Shown: positions 8,177-17,046 of the stretch, one piece after another | How the letters are laid out: every line of letters starts with the position of its first letter | How positions within the stretch are numbered: the first letter of the stretch is position 1 | DNA from: Actinomycetota bacterium | Lineage (GTDB): Bacteria > Actinomycetota > Actinomycetes > Actinomycetales > Microbacteriaceae | Reading direction: 5' to 3' | Assembly (NCBI GenBank): GCA_018268515.1 | Contig: JAFDWK010000035.1 | Location: forward strand, 1 to 54,399 | DNA: 54,399 nt | Notes under the pieces: model-generated | What the model was told of the DNA's origin: nothing | Database searches by the model: none | The model's input: only the letters and a program-made list of their open reading frames with translations | Made by a program: the position numbers and the translations under genes

Positions 8177-8207
8177 CCATCCCGGCTACCACTGAGAGGA
8201 GATGCAC

Positions 8208-8489
8208 ATGATGAAGAACCCTCCGCACCCCGGCGAGATCATCGGGGAGGACGTCATCGGTGAACTGGGCATCACTGTCGCCGAGGCCGCCGCCCGTCTG
8301 GGCGTGGCACGGGTCACGCTGAGCCGCGTCATCCATGGTCATGCGGGTGTCAGCGCGAACCTCGCCGTGCGACTCGAACGTGCAGGCGTGAGCACCGCCA
8401 GGGCCTGGATGGCCCTGCAGTCCCAGTACGACCTCGCGCGCGAACTCGAGCGCGCGGACCACGACGTCAGGCCGCTCGGCGCAGCCTGA
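8208..8489 (+). CDS. higA: HigA-type antitoxin, helix-turn-helix
   Basis: A protein of 93 residues beginning MMKNPPHPGEIIGEDVIGEL, the standard HigA opening, followed by an XRE-type helix-turn-helix (ITVAEAAARLGVARVTLSRV). HigA binds and neutralises HigB and represses the operon. The ATG at 8208 was chosen because GAGAGGAG ends six bases upstream; the in-frame ATG at 8202 abuts that ribosome site. It is cotranscribed with higB and followed by a strong terminator hairpin at 8519-8552. Confidence 0.92.
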   Translation: MMKNPPHPGEIIGEDVIGELGITVAEAAARLGVARVTLSRVIHGHAGVSANLAVRLERAGVSTARAWMALQSQYDLARELERADHDVRPLGAA

Positions 8490-8518
8490 CTACCGGCTCG
8501 CCCGTCCCTCCGGGAGGA

Positions 8519-8552
8519 GATGCGGCCACCCGTCGGGGGTGGCCGCATCTTT
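8519..8552 (+). terminator. Intrinsic terminator after higA
   Basis: Perfect 13-bp stem, GATGCGGCCACCC (8519-8531) with GGGTGGCCGCATC (8537-8549), loop GTCGG, then TTT. It lies between the convergent higA and GH43 genes and could serve both strands. Confidence 0.8.
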
Positions 8553-8589
8553 GCTCCGATGGCCCGGTTCCCCGTTGTCGGCCCCCGCG

Positions 8590-10926
8590 TCAGCAGGTGG
8601 CCGCGGCGAAGGGCGTGGTCGTCGTGCCGGTGCGTGACGGATCCGCCGGATCGACGCCCTGCACCGAAACGGATCCGGCCGGCAGCGTGGACAGACGCGT
8701 CGTGAAGGTCGCGCTGGTGGCGGCGCCGGGCGCGAGGGCGACCTGCTTGGACCCGTAGGCGCCGGTCACGGTGACCTCGGCCGCGGAGCCATCGAGGTTG
8801 CGCACCGTCGTCACCAGCACCGCCTTGCCCGCCGCGCAGCGGGTGGTCACGGTCGTCTCGATCGCGGGCGGCGCGACCGGGTCGGCCGCGACCGAGGCGA
8901 TGCGATAGCGCTGGCAGTCGTTGTTCAGCACGCTGTACTGGTGCAGGCGGGTGCCGTCGGCGGCCGCGCAGAACGACAGGTCGAGCGTCTTCAGGCTGTT
9001 GCCGTTGCGGAACTCGACGGTGCCGTCGCCGTTCACCAGAACCCGCCAGGTGCTTCCGGTGATGCCGCAGGCGCCCTGCGTCACGGCGATGCTGTCGGCC
9101 GTGGATCCGCCCTGTACGGCGAGGCACTTCGTCGGGGCCGAGGCGAGGTGGATCTCGGACTCGCCGTTCGCCGCCGCGGTGAAGGTCACGCTCTGGCAGG
9201 CGGATCCGGTGTACTCGTGCTGCTGCAGGATCGCGCCGTCGGCACTCGTGCACCCGGGCAGGTCGAACGACTTTCCCGAGGCGATCGACGTCACCGCGAC
9301 CGCTCCCGCCGGGCGCAGCGACCAGTCCTGCACGGCGGCCGTGCCGGGAACCTGCTGCACGACGGCTGCTCCAGCCGCACCGGCTGCTCCGTCGGCGGAG
9401 GCGAGCGCCTTGCCGCTGGTGCGGTTGGTGAGCCGGGACCAGCCGGCTGTCGTGGGCGTGACGCTCCACTGATGGCACCCGGTGGTGCGGAACGCCGACT
9501 GCTGCACCGCGGTCGCGGCCGTCGTCGCGCAGCCCGCCGGCGCGAGCGAGCGCCCACTGACCGCGTTCACGATGCGCAGGTACCCGTCGCCGGTGGTGTC
9601 CATCACGAACCGTGCGCGCGCGGATCCGCAGTCGCCCTGTACCAGCGCCATGTCCTCACCATCGGAGGCGGTCGCCGCGCACAGTCCGGTGCTGCGGTTG
9701 ACCAGGTTCCACCGGCCGCCCTCGACCTGCGCGACGATCGGCGCATTCTCCCCGCTCGGCACGCGCATCGGGGTGCCCGTCGCCTGCGGCACGCCGAAGT
9801 CGGGCTCGCCGTCGGCCGTCCAGTTCACGATCTGGGCCCGTGCGGAGCGCTCCCGCCCGCATCCTCCATCGGCCCGGGCGTTGGCGTGGTACAGGTTCCA
9901 GGTCTCGGTGCCGTCGGGCGAGGTGAAGAAGTCGTTGTGCCCGCTGCCGTACACGCCGTTCGCCTGCGAGAAGACCGGGCCGTCGCTCTTGTGCCAGGAG
10001 GCGGAATCGACCGGATCCCCGCCGGTGTACTCGAGCGTGCCGAGCTGGTAGTCCGCGGTCCCGCAGAAGCTCGCCGAGTAGACGATCCAGGTGCGCCCGT
10101 CCTTCTGCAGCGGGATCGGGCCCTCGTTCACCGGCTGGCCGATCCGCTCCCAGGCCTCGGTCGGCTGGGACAGGATGTTCAGCGGTCCGGTGGCCGACCA
10201 GGGCGTCGACATCCGGGCGATGTAGTCGCTCTGCAGGCCGTCGGGGGCGAATGCCGACCAGGTGATGAAGAGCTCGCCGTTCAGCTGCAGGTAGGAGCCG
10301 TCGATGTTCCAGTCGTCGGTGGGCACCGGGCGGCCCTTGTAGGTGTACGGGCCCATCGGGTCGTCGGCGGCGCTCTCGATCACCTGCAGGTGCTGGGTGC
10401 CGTAGTTCCCCGAGACGCCCATCGTGTACATCAGATACCAGCGCCACCCGTTCGGCCCCTGTAGCCGCTGCAGTTCGGGCGCCCACATGTTGCCGTTGCG
10501 CCCGGCGTTGGTGTCGGAGTAGACGACCACCGGCTTGGTGGTGCCGAGCCCCGCGAGTGTCGGAGCCTTGCGCATCACGACCTTGTTGTCCCAGGTGGTG
10601 GCGACCATGTAGTAGTTGCCGTCGTGGAATTCGATGGTGGGATCCGCCGTGTCGGGGGCGATCGGGTTGGTGAACGTGTCGCCTCCGATCGCCTGCGCGG
10701 TGGGCGCCTGCACGATGCCGGCCGCGGACAGGGCGCCGACGGCGAGCAACGCCACCGTGGCGAGGCGCAGCAGCGCGACCGCACGGACGGCCACCCGCTC
10801 GGACGGGTGCCGCCGTGCGCGGGGTCGGCGCCGCTCCGCGTGGGACGAGCGCCTCTGTGCGCGGGGCGGGCGATGGCGCCGTTGCGGGCGCGGACCGGAG
10901 GCGGGCGCGGGGGCGGTGTCGGTCAT
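8590..10926 (-). CDS. Exported GH43 arabinofuranosidase with ricin-type domains and shared C-terminal domain
   Basis: About 778 residues. A long basic N-terminal region precedes the hydrophobic signal segment LLRLATVALLAVGALSAAGI. The GH43 beta-propeller spans roughly residues 75-390, with the expected triad D95 (TADPTI), D209 (NIDGSYL) and E268 (VNEGPI). The 114- and 59-residue spacings resemble exo-1,5-alpha-L-arabinofuranosidases of subfamily 26. Two beta-trefoil (ricin/CBM13) repeats follow, then the Cys-containing C-terminal domain shared by eleven proteins here (8590 to about 8855). I start at ATG 10926 (GGAGA, five bases upstream); an upstream in-frame GTG at 10992 overlaps the operator and is unlikely. 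Probably releases arabinose from arabinan side chains outside the cell. Divergent from the GH30 gene. Confidence 0.88.
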   Translation of the reverse strand: MTDTAPAPASGPRPQRRHRPPRAQRRSSHAERRRPRARRHPSERVAVRAVALLRLATVALLAVGALSAAGIVQAPTAQAIGGDTFTNPIAPDTADPTIEFHDGNYYMVATTWDNKVVMRKAPTLAGLGTTKPVVVYSDTNAGRNGNMWAPELQRLQGPNGWRWYLMYTMGVSGNYGTQHLQVIESAADDPMGPYTYKGRPVPTDDWNIDGSYLQLNGELFITWSAFAPDGLQSDYIARMSTPWSATGPLNILSQPTEAWERIGQPVNEGPIPLQKDGRTWIVYSASFCGTADYQLGTLEYTGGDPVDSASWHKSDGPVFSQANGVYGSGHNDFFTSPDGTETWNLYHANARADGGCGRERSARAQIVNWTADGEPDFGVPQATGTPMRVPSGENAPIVAQVEGGRWNLVNRSTGLCAATASDGEDMALVQGDCGSARARFVMDTTGDGYLRIVNAVSGRSLAPAGCATTAATAVQQSAFRTTGCHQWSVTPTTAGWSRLTNRTSGKALASADGAAGAAGAAVVQQVPGTAAVQDWSLRPAGAVAVTSIASGKSFDLPGCTSADGAILQQHEYTGSACQSVTFTAAANGESEIHLASAPTKCLAVQGGSTADSIAVTQGACGITGSTWRVLVNGDGTVEFRNGNSLKTLDLSFCAAADGTRLHQYSVLNNDCQRYRIASVAADPVAPPAIETTVTTRCAAGKAVLVTTVRNLDGSAAEVTVTGAYGSKQVALAPGAATSATFTTRLSTLPAGSVSVQGVDPADPSRTGTTTTPFAAATC

Positions 10927-10979
10927 GCGGGTCTCCATCGGCCGGGGCATGGCACCCGCATCGGGAGCGGGCGCACGAT

Positions 10980-10993
10980 TGTTATCGCTCACA
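10980..10993. promoter_or_regulatory. LacI-type operator upstream of the GH43-ricin gene
   Basis: TGTTATCGCTCACA; the minus-strand reading TGTGAGCGATAACA resembles the E. coli lac operator half sites and the regional consensus TGTTAGCGSTAACA. On the minus strand a TAGCAT box directly precedes it, so it would sit just after the -10 of the gene starting at 10926, the same arrangement as other copies in this window. Confidence 0.6.
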
Positions 10994-11090
10994 TGCTAGG
11001 GGATGGGTGAGGTTGCGGGGTAGGGGATCTTTCGCGCCGGGGTGCCGTGCCGCGAGTGCGCGGCCGGCGAGCGCCCGTCTGTACCGCCGG

Positions 11091-11136
11091 TTGACGTGCG
11101 CGCGGGCATTCCCTACTGTGCTTGTTATCGCTAACT
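11091..11136 (+). promoter_or_regulatory. Promoter and LacI-type operator of the GH30 gene
   Basis: TTGACG (11091-11096), 17-base spacer, TACTGT (11114-11119), then the operator TGTTATCGCTAACT (11123-11136) over the expected transcription start. This is the clearest promoter-operator arrangement in the window, and it matches the one at 30573-30620. Confidence 0.72.
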
Positions 11137-11148
11137 GTTGACGTCAAC
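11137..11148. promoter_or_regulatory. Perfect 12-bp palindrome GTTGACGTCAAC next to the GH30 operator
   Basis: GTTGACGTCAAC is a perfect inverted repeat that directly abuts the LacI-type operator ending at 11136 and lies in the 5' leader, 14 bases before the GH30 start. It is unlike the other operators here, so it may bind a second regulator. Function is not known from sequence. Confidence 0.4.
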
Positions 11149-11162
11149 AATCAAGGTGGACA

Positions 11163-14100
11163 ATGAAGTCGTCTCGTCGGAGCATCGCCGCCCTCGGCGC
11201 GAGTGCGCTCACCGCAGGTCTGCTCGTCACGATGGCGCCGGCCGCGCCGTCGGCCCAGGCCGCGGGCACGCCGGTCACCATCGCCCCCAACCCCGCGTAC
11301 GCCTCCGAGCCCTTCGAGGGCTGGGGGACCAGCCTGGTCTGGTTCGCGAACGCGACCGGGGGATACCCCGAGGCGGTGCGCCAGGACCTGTTCGACAAGG
11401 TCTTCGGCGCCGATGGTCTGAACCTCAACATCGCGCGCTACAACATCGGCGGCGGCAACGCCTCCGACGTGCCGTCGTATCTGCGCCCGGGCGGCGCGGT
11501 GCAGGGCTGGTGGAACCCCGACCTCGGGCTCACCGACGCGCAGGGCGCGATCACCTCGTCCTACGCCGACCGCGATCGCTACAAGGCCGCCTGGAACGGC
11601 GATGACCCGGCCGCCTACAACCTGGACGCCGACGCCACGCAGCGCTGGTGGATCGACGCGCTGAAGGACAAGATCACGCGCTGGGAGGCGTTCAGCAACT
11701 CGCCGCCCTACTTCCTCACCCAGAGCGGCTACGTTTCGGGCGGGATCGGCAACGGCAACACCGAGCAGCTCTCCGAGAGCGACATGTCCGCGTTCGCCGA
11801 CTACCTGGTGACGGTCGTGCAGCACCTGGAGGCCACGCACGGCATCCAGTTCAGCAGCCTCGACCCGTTCAACGAGCCCAACACCAACTACTGGTCCACG
11901 ACCCTGGGCGGCAACGGCTGGCCGACGTCGGCGAGCCGGCAGGAGGGGGCCCACATCGGCCCCGCCCGGCAGGACGCCATGATCAAGGCGCTCGCCGCGC
12001 GCCTGGCCGAGCCCGGCACCACCACGCAGGTGCCGATCTCCGCCATGGACGAGACGAACCCGTCGACGTTCGTCACCGACTGGAACGGCTGGAGCGCCCA
12101 GGCCAAGTCCCAGGTGTCGCAGCTCAACGTGCACACCTACGGCACGTCCGACCGCGTGGTCGTGCGCGACATCGCGAAGAGCTCCGACAAGCCGCTGTGG
12201 ATGAGCGAGGTCGAGGGCGACTGGAGCGGCACGGACTTCGACCAGGGCAACATCGACAACGGCCTCGGCATGGCCGGCCGCATGGTCGACGACCTGCGCG
12301 AGCTCGAGCGCCGTGCCTGGGTGTTCTGGCAGCCCGTCGAGGACGCCTACAACATGCAGAAGGTCGAGAACAAGAACTGGGGATCCGTCTACGTCGACTT
12401 CGACTGCAACGCGGAAGGCACGTCGCTGCGCCGGATCGCAGCCGGTGAGGCGGATCCGACCTGCAAGGTGACCACGAACGCGAAGTTCAACACCGTGCGC
12501 AACTTCACGCACTACATCCATCCCGGCGACACGCTGCTGCCGAGCGGCAACGACCAGACCACCGCGGCCATCCCGGCCTCCGGTGACGGGCTCACCCTTG
12601 TGCACGTCAACAGCGACTCCGCCGAGCACGACGTCACGATCGATCTGTCCCGCTTCGGTGCGATCGCACCCGGAGCGACCGTCACGCCGATCGTGACCAC
12701 GCAGTCCTCCGCATCCGACCCCACCGCGAACGCCCTCGTCGCCGGCGCATCCGTCGCCGTCGACGCCGCCGCGAAGAGCGCCAGGATCACCGTGCCCGCC
12801 AAGTCGGTCACCACCCTGCTCGTCACGGGCGTCTCCGGCTCCTCGGCCGACGCCCCGGCGCTGCGCGACGGGCACTCTTACCAGCTGCTCGGCGTGCAGA
12901 GCGGCAAGGCGCTCGCCGCCGAGACCGACGGCATCCTGCTGCGCACCGGCGCGACCACGTCGTCGACGGCCGCCGCACAGACCTGGACCGTGCGGTCGAT
13001 CTCGGGTGAGGGCACCGACCGGCACCGCTTCGCACTGCAGTTCGGAGACGGGCGCTTCCTCGCCGAATCCGCGGGCGGCACGACGCTGGTGACGGCGACC
13101 GCCGAGCAGGCTGCGGCGGATCCGGCTCTGCAGTGGATCTCGTCGACCACCGACGGCCGCACGTTCTCGATCCTCAGCGTCAGTGCGCAGCGCGTGCTCG
13201 ACGTGAACGGGCAGAGCACCGCCGACGGCGCCCGCGTGGGCCTGTGGACGTCGAACAACGGCGCGAACCAGCGCTGGACGCTCGCCGACACGCAGCTGAT
13301 CTCGGTGCGACCGGTCACCGCGACGACCGTGACGGGCACGGCGCCGAACCTGCCGGCCGAGGCGCGGCTGGTCTATGGCGGCGGGGTGGAGCGCACGGCC
13401 GCCGTCACCTGGGATGTCGCCGGGGTGGACTGGAGCTCTCCGGGCACCAGGACCGTGGCGGGCGCGGGCACCGACCTGTTCGGCGCGGCGTTCCAGGCGA
13501 GCGCGACCGTCGAGATCGGGTCGCTGGGATCCGCGGATCCGGTCTCGCTCACCACCTACGCCGGAGCGGCCCTCACCGGCATCCGCGCGGCGGCCCCGGC
13601 CACCGTGCCCGCCGCGGTCGGCGCGACCGGCGCGACCACCCCGGTTCCGGTGGCGTGGGACTGGACCGGCATCGCCGATGCGGCCTTCGCGAACCCGGGC
13701 GTCGTGATGGTTCCGGGCACGGCGACCGCCGCGAACGGTTCCGTGCTGCCGGCGCGGCTGGCGGTGATCGTCACGGTGCCGTCCACCACGAACGTCGCCC
13801 CGGCGAGCACCGCGAGCGCGACCTTCACCGAGAGCTCGAGCTACGGCGTCGACCGCACGAAGAACGGCGTCACGAACGACAAGGGCTGGTCGAACTGGCG
13901 ATCCGGCACCAAGAACACGCAGGACACGCTGACCTACACGCTCGCGCAGAGGGAGCGGATGCAGAGCGCGAAGCTGTACTTCTACAAGGACGGCACGTCG
14001 AACAGCTGGCCGCAGTCGCTCTCGGTCGAGTACCGCACCGGGGACGGCGCGTGGACCTCGGCCGGATCCGTGGACGTGCCGGTGCCGGCCGACGGCACCG

Positions 14101-14771
14101 CCCCGGTCGTCGAGGTGCCGCTGGGCGGCGTGCCCGCCGACGCCGTGCGGGTGGTGCTGAACGCCCGGGCGGCGACGCACATGATCGTCTCCGAGGTCGA
14201 GCTGTACGCGATCGCCCCCGGGGTGTCGACGGTCGCCGACCTCGCCGCCGTCACGCTGGACGGGGTCGCCCTGCCCGGCTTCGCCTCCGACACCACCGCC
14301 TACACGGTGCCGTGGACCTCGTCGATGCTCCCCGTGGTGCGCGCGGTGCCGACCGACAACGCCGCGAAGGCGACGATCGTGCAGCCCGCGTCGGACAACG
14401 ACCGCACCGCGAGCATCGTGGTGACGGCAGCCTCCGGGGCGACCCGCAGCTACACGATCGCCTTCCCGGAGCAGGAAGGGCCGCGGCTGGATGCGACCGT
14501 CGAGACCACGGCGCGTTGCGTCGCCGGCAAGGCGCAGCTGGTGCTGACCGTCGCGAACACCGGCGATGCCGCGGAGGACGTCACCGTGAGCACCGCGTAC
14601 GGCGTGAAGACCTTCGCCGACCTCGCGCCGGGCGCCCGCACCTCCGCGGCACTGGCCACCCGACGGGCGGCCTACCCGGCCGGTGCGATCCGGGTCGTGA
14701 TCGCGGCGCCGGACGGCAGCGCGAACCGTGAGCTGCTTCTCGCCCAGCCGGCCGGAGGCTGCGCGGGCTGA
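11163..14771 (+). CDS. Exported GH30 hydrolase, probable endo-beta-1,6-galactanase, multidomain
   Basis: A 1202-residue protein with signal peptide ALGASALTAGLLVTMAPAAP. Residues about 38-560 are a GH30 (beta/alpha)8 barrel plus beta-sandwich: FEGWGTSLVWFANATGGYPE near the start, likely acid/base E238 in DPFNEPNTNYW and likely nucleophile E349 in WMSEVEGDW. This looks most like the endo-beta-1,6-galactanase branch, which cuts arabinogalactan side chains. Then come a ricin-like trefoil (about 565-710), Ig-like bacterial domains, a discoidin-like carbohydrate-binding domain starting NVAPASTASATF (about 880), a cadherin-like sandwich and the shared C-terminal domain (from about 14490). AAGGTGG lies before the ATG. 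Regulated by the operator at 11123. GH30 is sure; the galactanase call is inferred. Confidence 0.88.
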   Translation: MKSSRRSIAALGASALTAGLLVTMAPAAPSAQAAGTPVTIAPNPAYASEPFEGWGTSLVWFANATGGYPEAVRQDLFDKVFGADGLNLNIARYNIGGGNASDVPSYLRPGGAVQGWWNPDLGLTDAQGAITSSYADRDRYKAAWNGDDPAAYNLDADATQRWWIDALKDKITRWEAFSNSPPYFLTQSGYVSGGIGNGNTEQLSESDMSAFADYLVTVVQHLEATHGIQFSSLDPFNEPNTNYWSTTLGGNGWPTSASRQEGAHIGPARQDAMIKALAARLAEPGTTTQVPISAMDETNPSTFVTDWNGWSAQAKSQVSQLNVHTYGTSDRVVVRDIAKSSDKPLWMSEVEGDWSGTDFDQGNIDNGLGMAGRMVDDLRELERRAWVFWQPVEDAYNMQKVENKNWGSVYVDFDCNAEGTSLRRIAAGEADPTCKVTTNAKFNTVRNFTHYIHPGDTLLPSGNDQTTAAIPASGDGLTLVHVNSDSAEHDVTIDLSRFGAIAPGATVTPIVTTQSSASDPTANALVAGASVAVDAAAKSARITVPAKSVTTLLVTGVSGSSADAPALRDGHSYQLLGVQSGKALAAETDGILLRTGATTSSTAAAQTWTVRSISGEGTDRHRFALQFGDGRFLAESAGGTTLVTATAEQAAADPALQWISSTTDGRTFSILSVSAQRVLDVNGQSTADGARVGLWTSNNGANQRWTLADTQLISVRPVTATTVTGTAPNLPAEARLVYGGGVERTAAVTWDVAGVDWSSPGTRTVAGAGTDLFGAAFQASATVEIGSLGSADPVSLTTYAGAALTGIRAAAPATVPAAVGATGATTPVPVAWDWTGIADAAFANPGVVMVPGTATAANGSVLPARLAVIVTVPSTTNVAPASTASATFTESSSYGVDRTKNGVTNDKGWSNWRSGTKNTQDTLTYTLAQRERMQSAKLYFYKDGTSNSWPQSLSVEYRTGDGAWTSAGSVDVPVPADGTAPVVEVPLGGVPADAVRVVLNARAATHMIVSEVELYAIAPGVSTVADLAAVTLDGVALPGFASDTTAYTVPWTSSMLPVVRAVPTDNAAKATIVQPASDNDRTASIVVTAASGATRSYTIAFPEQEGPRLDATVETTARCVAGKAQLVLTVANTGDAAEDVTVSTAYGVKTFADLAPGARTSAALATRRAAYPAGAIRVVIAAPDGSANRELLLAQPAGGCAG

Positions 14772-14818
14772 TCCGCAGTCCGTCGCACCACCTCGACCCC
14801 TGTGGGAAAGGACCACCG

Positions 14819-16469
14819 ATGAAGACCATTCCCGTTCCCGACCCGGTGTCGGGCGGCCGTGCACGGCGTCCGCGCCGGCGCGCGGCGCTCGCCGCGACCG
14901 TGGTCGGCCTGATCGCGGCAGGGGCGCTGGCGGCCTCGCCCGCCGCCGTCGCCGCCCCGACGGCGCCATCGCCTCGTACACCTTCGACGACGGCACGCTG
15001 CTGACCCAGGCGGGGCGTTCGGTCAGCTCGCCGACGTGTCGCTGGCCGACCCCTCGGTGCTGAAGACCGCGCCGTTCGCGAACGCCGCCGACCGCACGGT
15101 GGTGCTGCCGGTGCAGAGCGGCACCGACGTCACCGCACTCGCGCCCACCTTCGCGGCGGCCGACGGCGTCACCGTCTCTCCGGCCTCCGGAACACCCGTC
15201 GACCTGACGAACCCGGTGACCTACACGCTGACCGCGCCCGGCGGATCGACCACCGCGTGGACGATCTCAGCGCAGGTGGTGAAGACCCCGGTGCTGCCGG
15301 GCCTGTACGCCGACCCGAACATCGCCGTCTTCGGGGACACCTACTATCTCTACGCCACCACCGACGGCACGCCGGGCTGGGGTGGCAAGGACTTCTACGT
15401 CTGGTCGTCGAAGAACCTCGTGGACTGGACGCGCGCGGAGCAGCCGTTCCTCACGCTCGACGGTGCGAACGGCAACGTGCCGTGGGCCACGGGCAACGCC
15501 TGGGCGCCGACGATCATCGAGCGCGGCGGCAAGTACTACTTCTACTTCTCCGGGCACAACCCCACCTACAACCGCAAGACGATCGGGGTCGCCGTGGCGG
15601 ACAGCCCGGTCGGGCCGTTCGTGGCGCAGCCCACCGCGATGATCCTGAACAACGAGGCGGTCACCTCGGGGCAGGCGATCGACCCCGCCGCGTTCCTCGA
15701 CCCGCAGACCGGCAAGTACTACCTGGCCTGGGGCAACGGCAGCCCGGTGATCGCCGAGCTCAACGACGACATGATCTCGGTCAAGGCCGGCACGTTCCAG
15801 CGGATCAACGGCCTGACCGACTTCCGTGAGGGCGTCTTCTTGAACTACCGCGACGGGATCTACCACCTCACCTACTCGATCGATGACACCGGATCCGAGA
15901 ACTACCGTGTCGGCTACGCCACCGCGACCAGCATCAACGGGCCGTGGACCTACCGCGGTGTGATCCTGCAGAAGAACCTCGCGCTGGGCATCAAGGGCAC
16001 CGGGCACAGCTCGATCATCAACGTGCCCGGCACCGACGACTGGTACATCGCCTACCACCGGTTCGCGATCCCGGACGGCGAGGGCCAGCACCGCGAGACC
16101 ACGATCGACCGGGTGCCGATCGGCGCCGACGGCCTGTTCCAGACGATCACGCCGACACTGACCGGTGTGGCGCCGCAGACGATCGCGGGGGCGGCGCCGG
16201 TCTCGGCCGCGGCCACCACCCGGTGCGCGGCGGGCAAGGCCGTGGTCGTGGTGACCGCGACGAACACCGGCGAGAAGGCCGTGACCGTGCGGCTCGCGAC
16301 ACCGTACGGCACGAAGGACGCCGTCGCGCTGGCGGCGGGCAAGAGCGCGAGCACCACGTTCGCGACCCGTGCGGCACAGGTGGATGCGGCGACGGCCACG
16401 GTCTCCGGCGAGATCGCCGGCGTGCCGTTCGCGGTGACGACGGCGGTGCCCGCGGCGACCTGCGGCTGA
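14819..16469 (+). pseudogene. Exported GH43 enzyme, N-terminal region frameshifted twice
   Basis: A start with a GGAAAGG ribosome site at 14819 gives a clear signal peptide (AALAATVVGLIAAGALAAS). The continuing protein is then split over three frames: ASYTFDDGTLL follows in a second frame from about 14955, and FGQLADVSLADPSVLKTAPF in a third from about 15010. Each step equals loss of one base. The rest is intact: an Ig-like segment, then a GH43 propeller with ADPNI (Asp at 15312), IDPAAF and FREGVF as the three acidic motifs, then the shared C-terminal domain. Without the signal peptide the product from an internal GTG (15036) would stay inside. Either a real recent pseudogene or two sequencing/assembly errors. 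It follows the GH30 gene by 47 bp, so it is in the same transcript. Substrate probably arabinan or arabinogalactan. Confidence 0.75.
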
Positions 16470-16488
16470 CACCCACGCACGACCCGCT

Positions 16489-16550
16489 CGGGCCGTGATC
16501 CCTCCCGCCCTTCAGCACCGGGGCGACAGGGGTCACGGCCCGATTCTCTT
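16489..16550 (+). terminator. Intrinsic terminator after the GH43 gene
   Basis: Stem CGGGCCGTGA-T-CCC (16489-16502) pairs with GGGTCACGGCCCG (16530-16542) with one bulged T, then the T-rich ATTCTCTT. Marks the end of the GH30-GH43 transcript. Confidence 0.65.
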
Positions 16551-16585
16551 CGTCCGGAACCGGTCGAGCGAGGGTCTGCGTCGCG

Positions 16586-16666
16586 GGCGTTGCGCAGGAT
16601 CCGTGCGGCGGCCTCCTCGCTGCGCAGCACGTCGATGAGCACCGATGTGTCGATCAGCACCGTCAT
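16586..16666 (-). pseudogene. VapC (PIN-domain) toxin, truncated to its first ~27 codons
   Basis: From ATG 16666 the protein reads MTVLIDTSVLIDVLRSEEAA and continues for a few residues, which is a typical PIN-domain start with the first catalytic Asp (LIDTS). After about 27 codons the similarity ends and the frame runs on into the terminator and the 3' end of the GH43 gene. A PIN toxin is normally about 130 residues, so the active site is incomplete. The start overlaps the vapB stop (ATGA), as in intact vapBC operons. Probably cut by the deletion or rearrangement that joined it to the sugar cluster. Confidence 0.7.
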
Positions 16667-16920
16667 CGGTCGCCCGCGTCCCGCAGGCGCGAGCCGGAGC
16701 GGAGCCGTTCGACGTACGTCTCGCCGTCGACGTCGCGACCGCTCCACGCGCCTGCGGCGGCGTCGATCGTGCGCAGATCGTGGCCGGTGTCGGTGCGCAT
16801 CCCGTATGTGCGCTGGACTGCGTCGCGGATCAAGGCCGATAGGGAACGGCCGGTCCGTGCCGCTTCCGCCTCAAGAAGCGCGCGATCCTTCTCGGTGAAT
16901 GAGATCTGGGTGCGCCACAT
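16663..16920 (-). CDS. vapB: VapB-type ribbon-helix-helix antitoxin, orphan
   Basis: An 85-residue protein. The N-terminus MWRTQISFTEKDRALLEAEA and LSALIRDAVQRTYG form a ribbon-helix-helix DNA-binding fold; the C-terminal tail (GETYVERLRSGSRLRDAGDR) would bind a VapC toxin. Its stop overlaps the start of the vapC remnant. With the toxin truncated it may be a bystander or act against toxins from other loci. The sequence ACATCATGATG-like around its start, TGATGTAG/CTACATCA (16920-16938), is a small inverted repeat and may be its own operator. Confidence 0.8.
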   Translation of the reverse strand: MWRTQISFTEKDRALLEAEAARTGRSLSALIRDAVQRTYGMRTDTGHDLRTIDAAAGAWSGRDVDGETYVERLRSGSRLRDAGDR

Positions 16921-16996
16921 GATGTAGTTCTACATCATCGGGCGAATGCACGCCGCCGTCCGCGGAGAGCACCGCAGAGCGCCCCCGGGGACACGA

Positions 16997-17031
16997 GAGC
17001 GGCCGCCGTCCGTTGAGGACGGCGGCCGCTC
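16997..17031 (-). terminator. Hairpin after the minus-strand GH43 gene
   Basis: Perfect 15-bp stem GAGCGGCCGCCGTCC (16997-17011) and GGACGGCGGCCGCTC (17017-17031), loop GTTGA, just past the stop at 17047. There is no T-run on either side, but the stem is strong and the position right. Confidence 0.65.
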
Positions 17032-17046
17032 GGGGCGGGCCGGGGA

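Noticed and set aside
10927-10992. GTG at 10992 as the start of the GH43-ricin gene
   Set aside because: It lies inside the operator and has no ribosome site; ATG 10926 has GGAGA at the right distance.
10980-10993. True E. coli-type lac operator with a lactose system
   Set aside because: The resemblance to the lac operator is real but reflects general LacI-family binding; no beta-galactosidase or lactose permease gene is present.
11151-14996. Very long open frame on the minus strand opposite the GH30 gene
   Set aside because: High-GC coding DNA leaves long open frames on the other strand. The translation is rich in Arg, Gly and Asp with no domain, and the plus-strand GH30 has clear motifs and catalytic residues.
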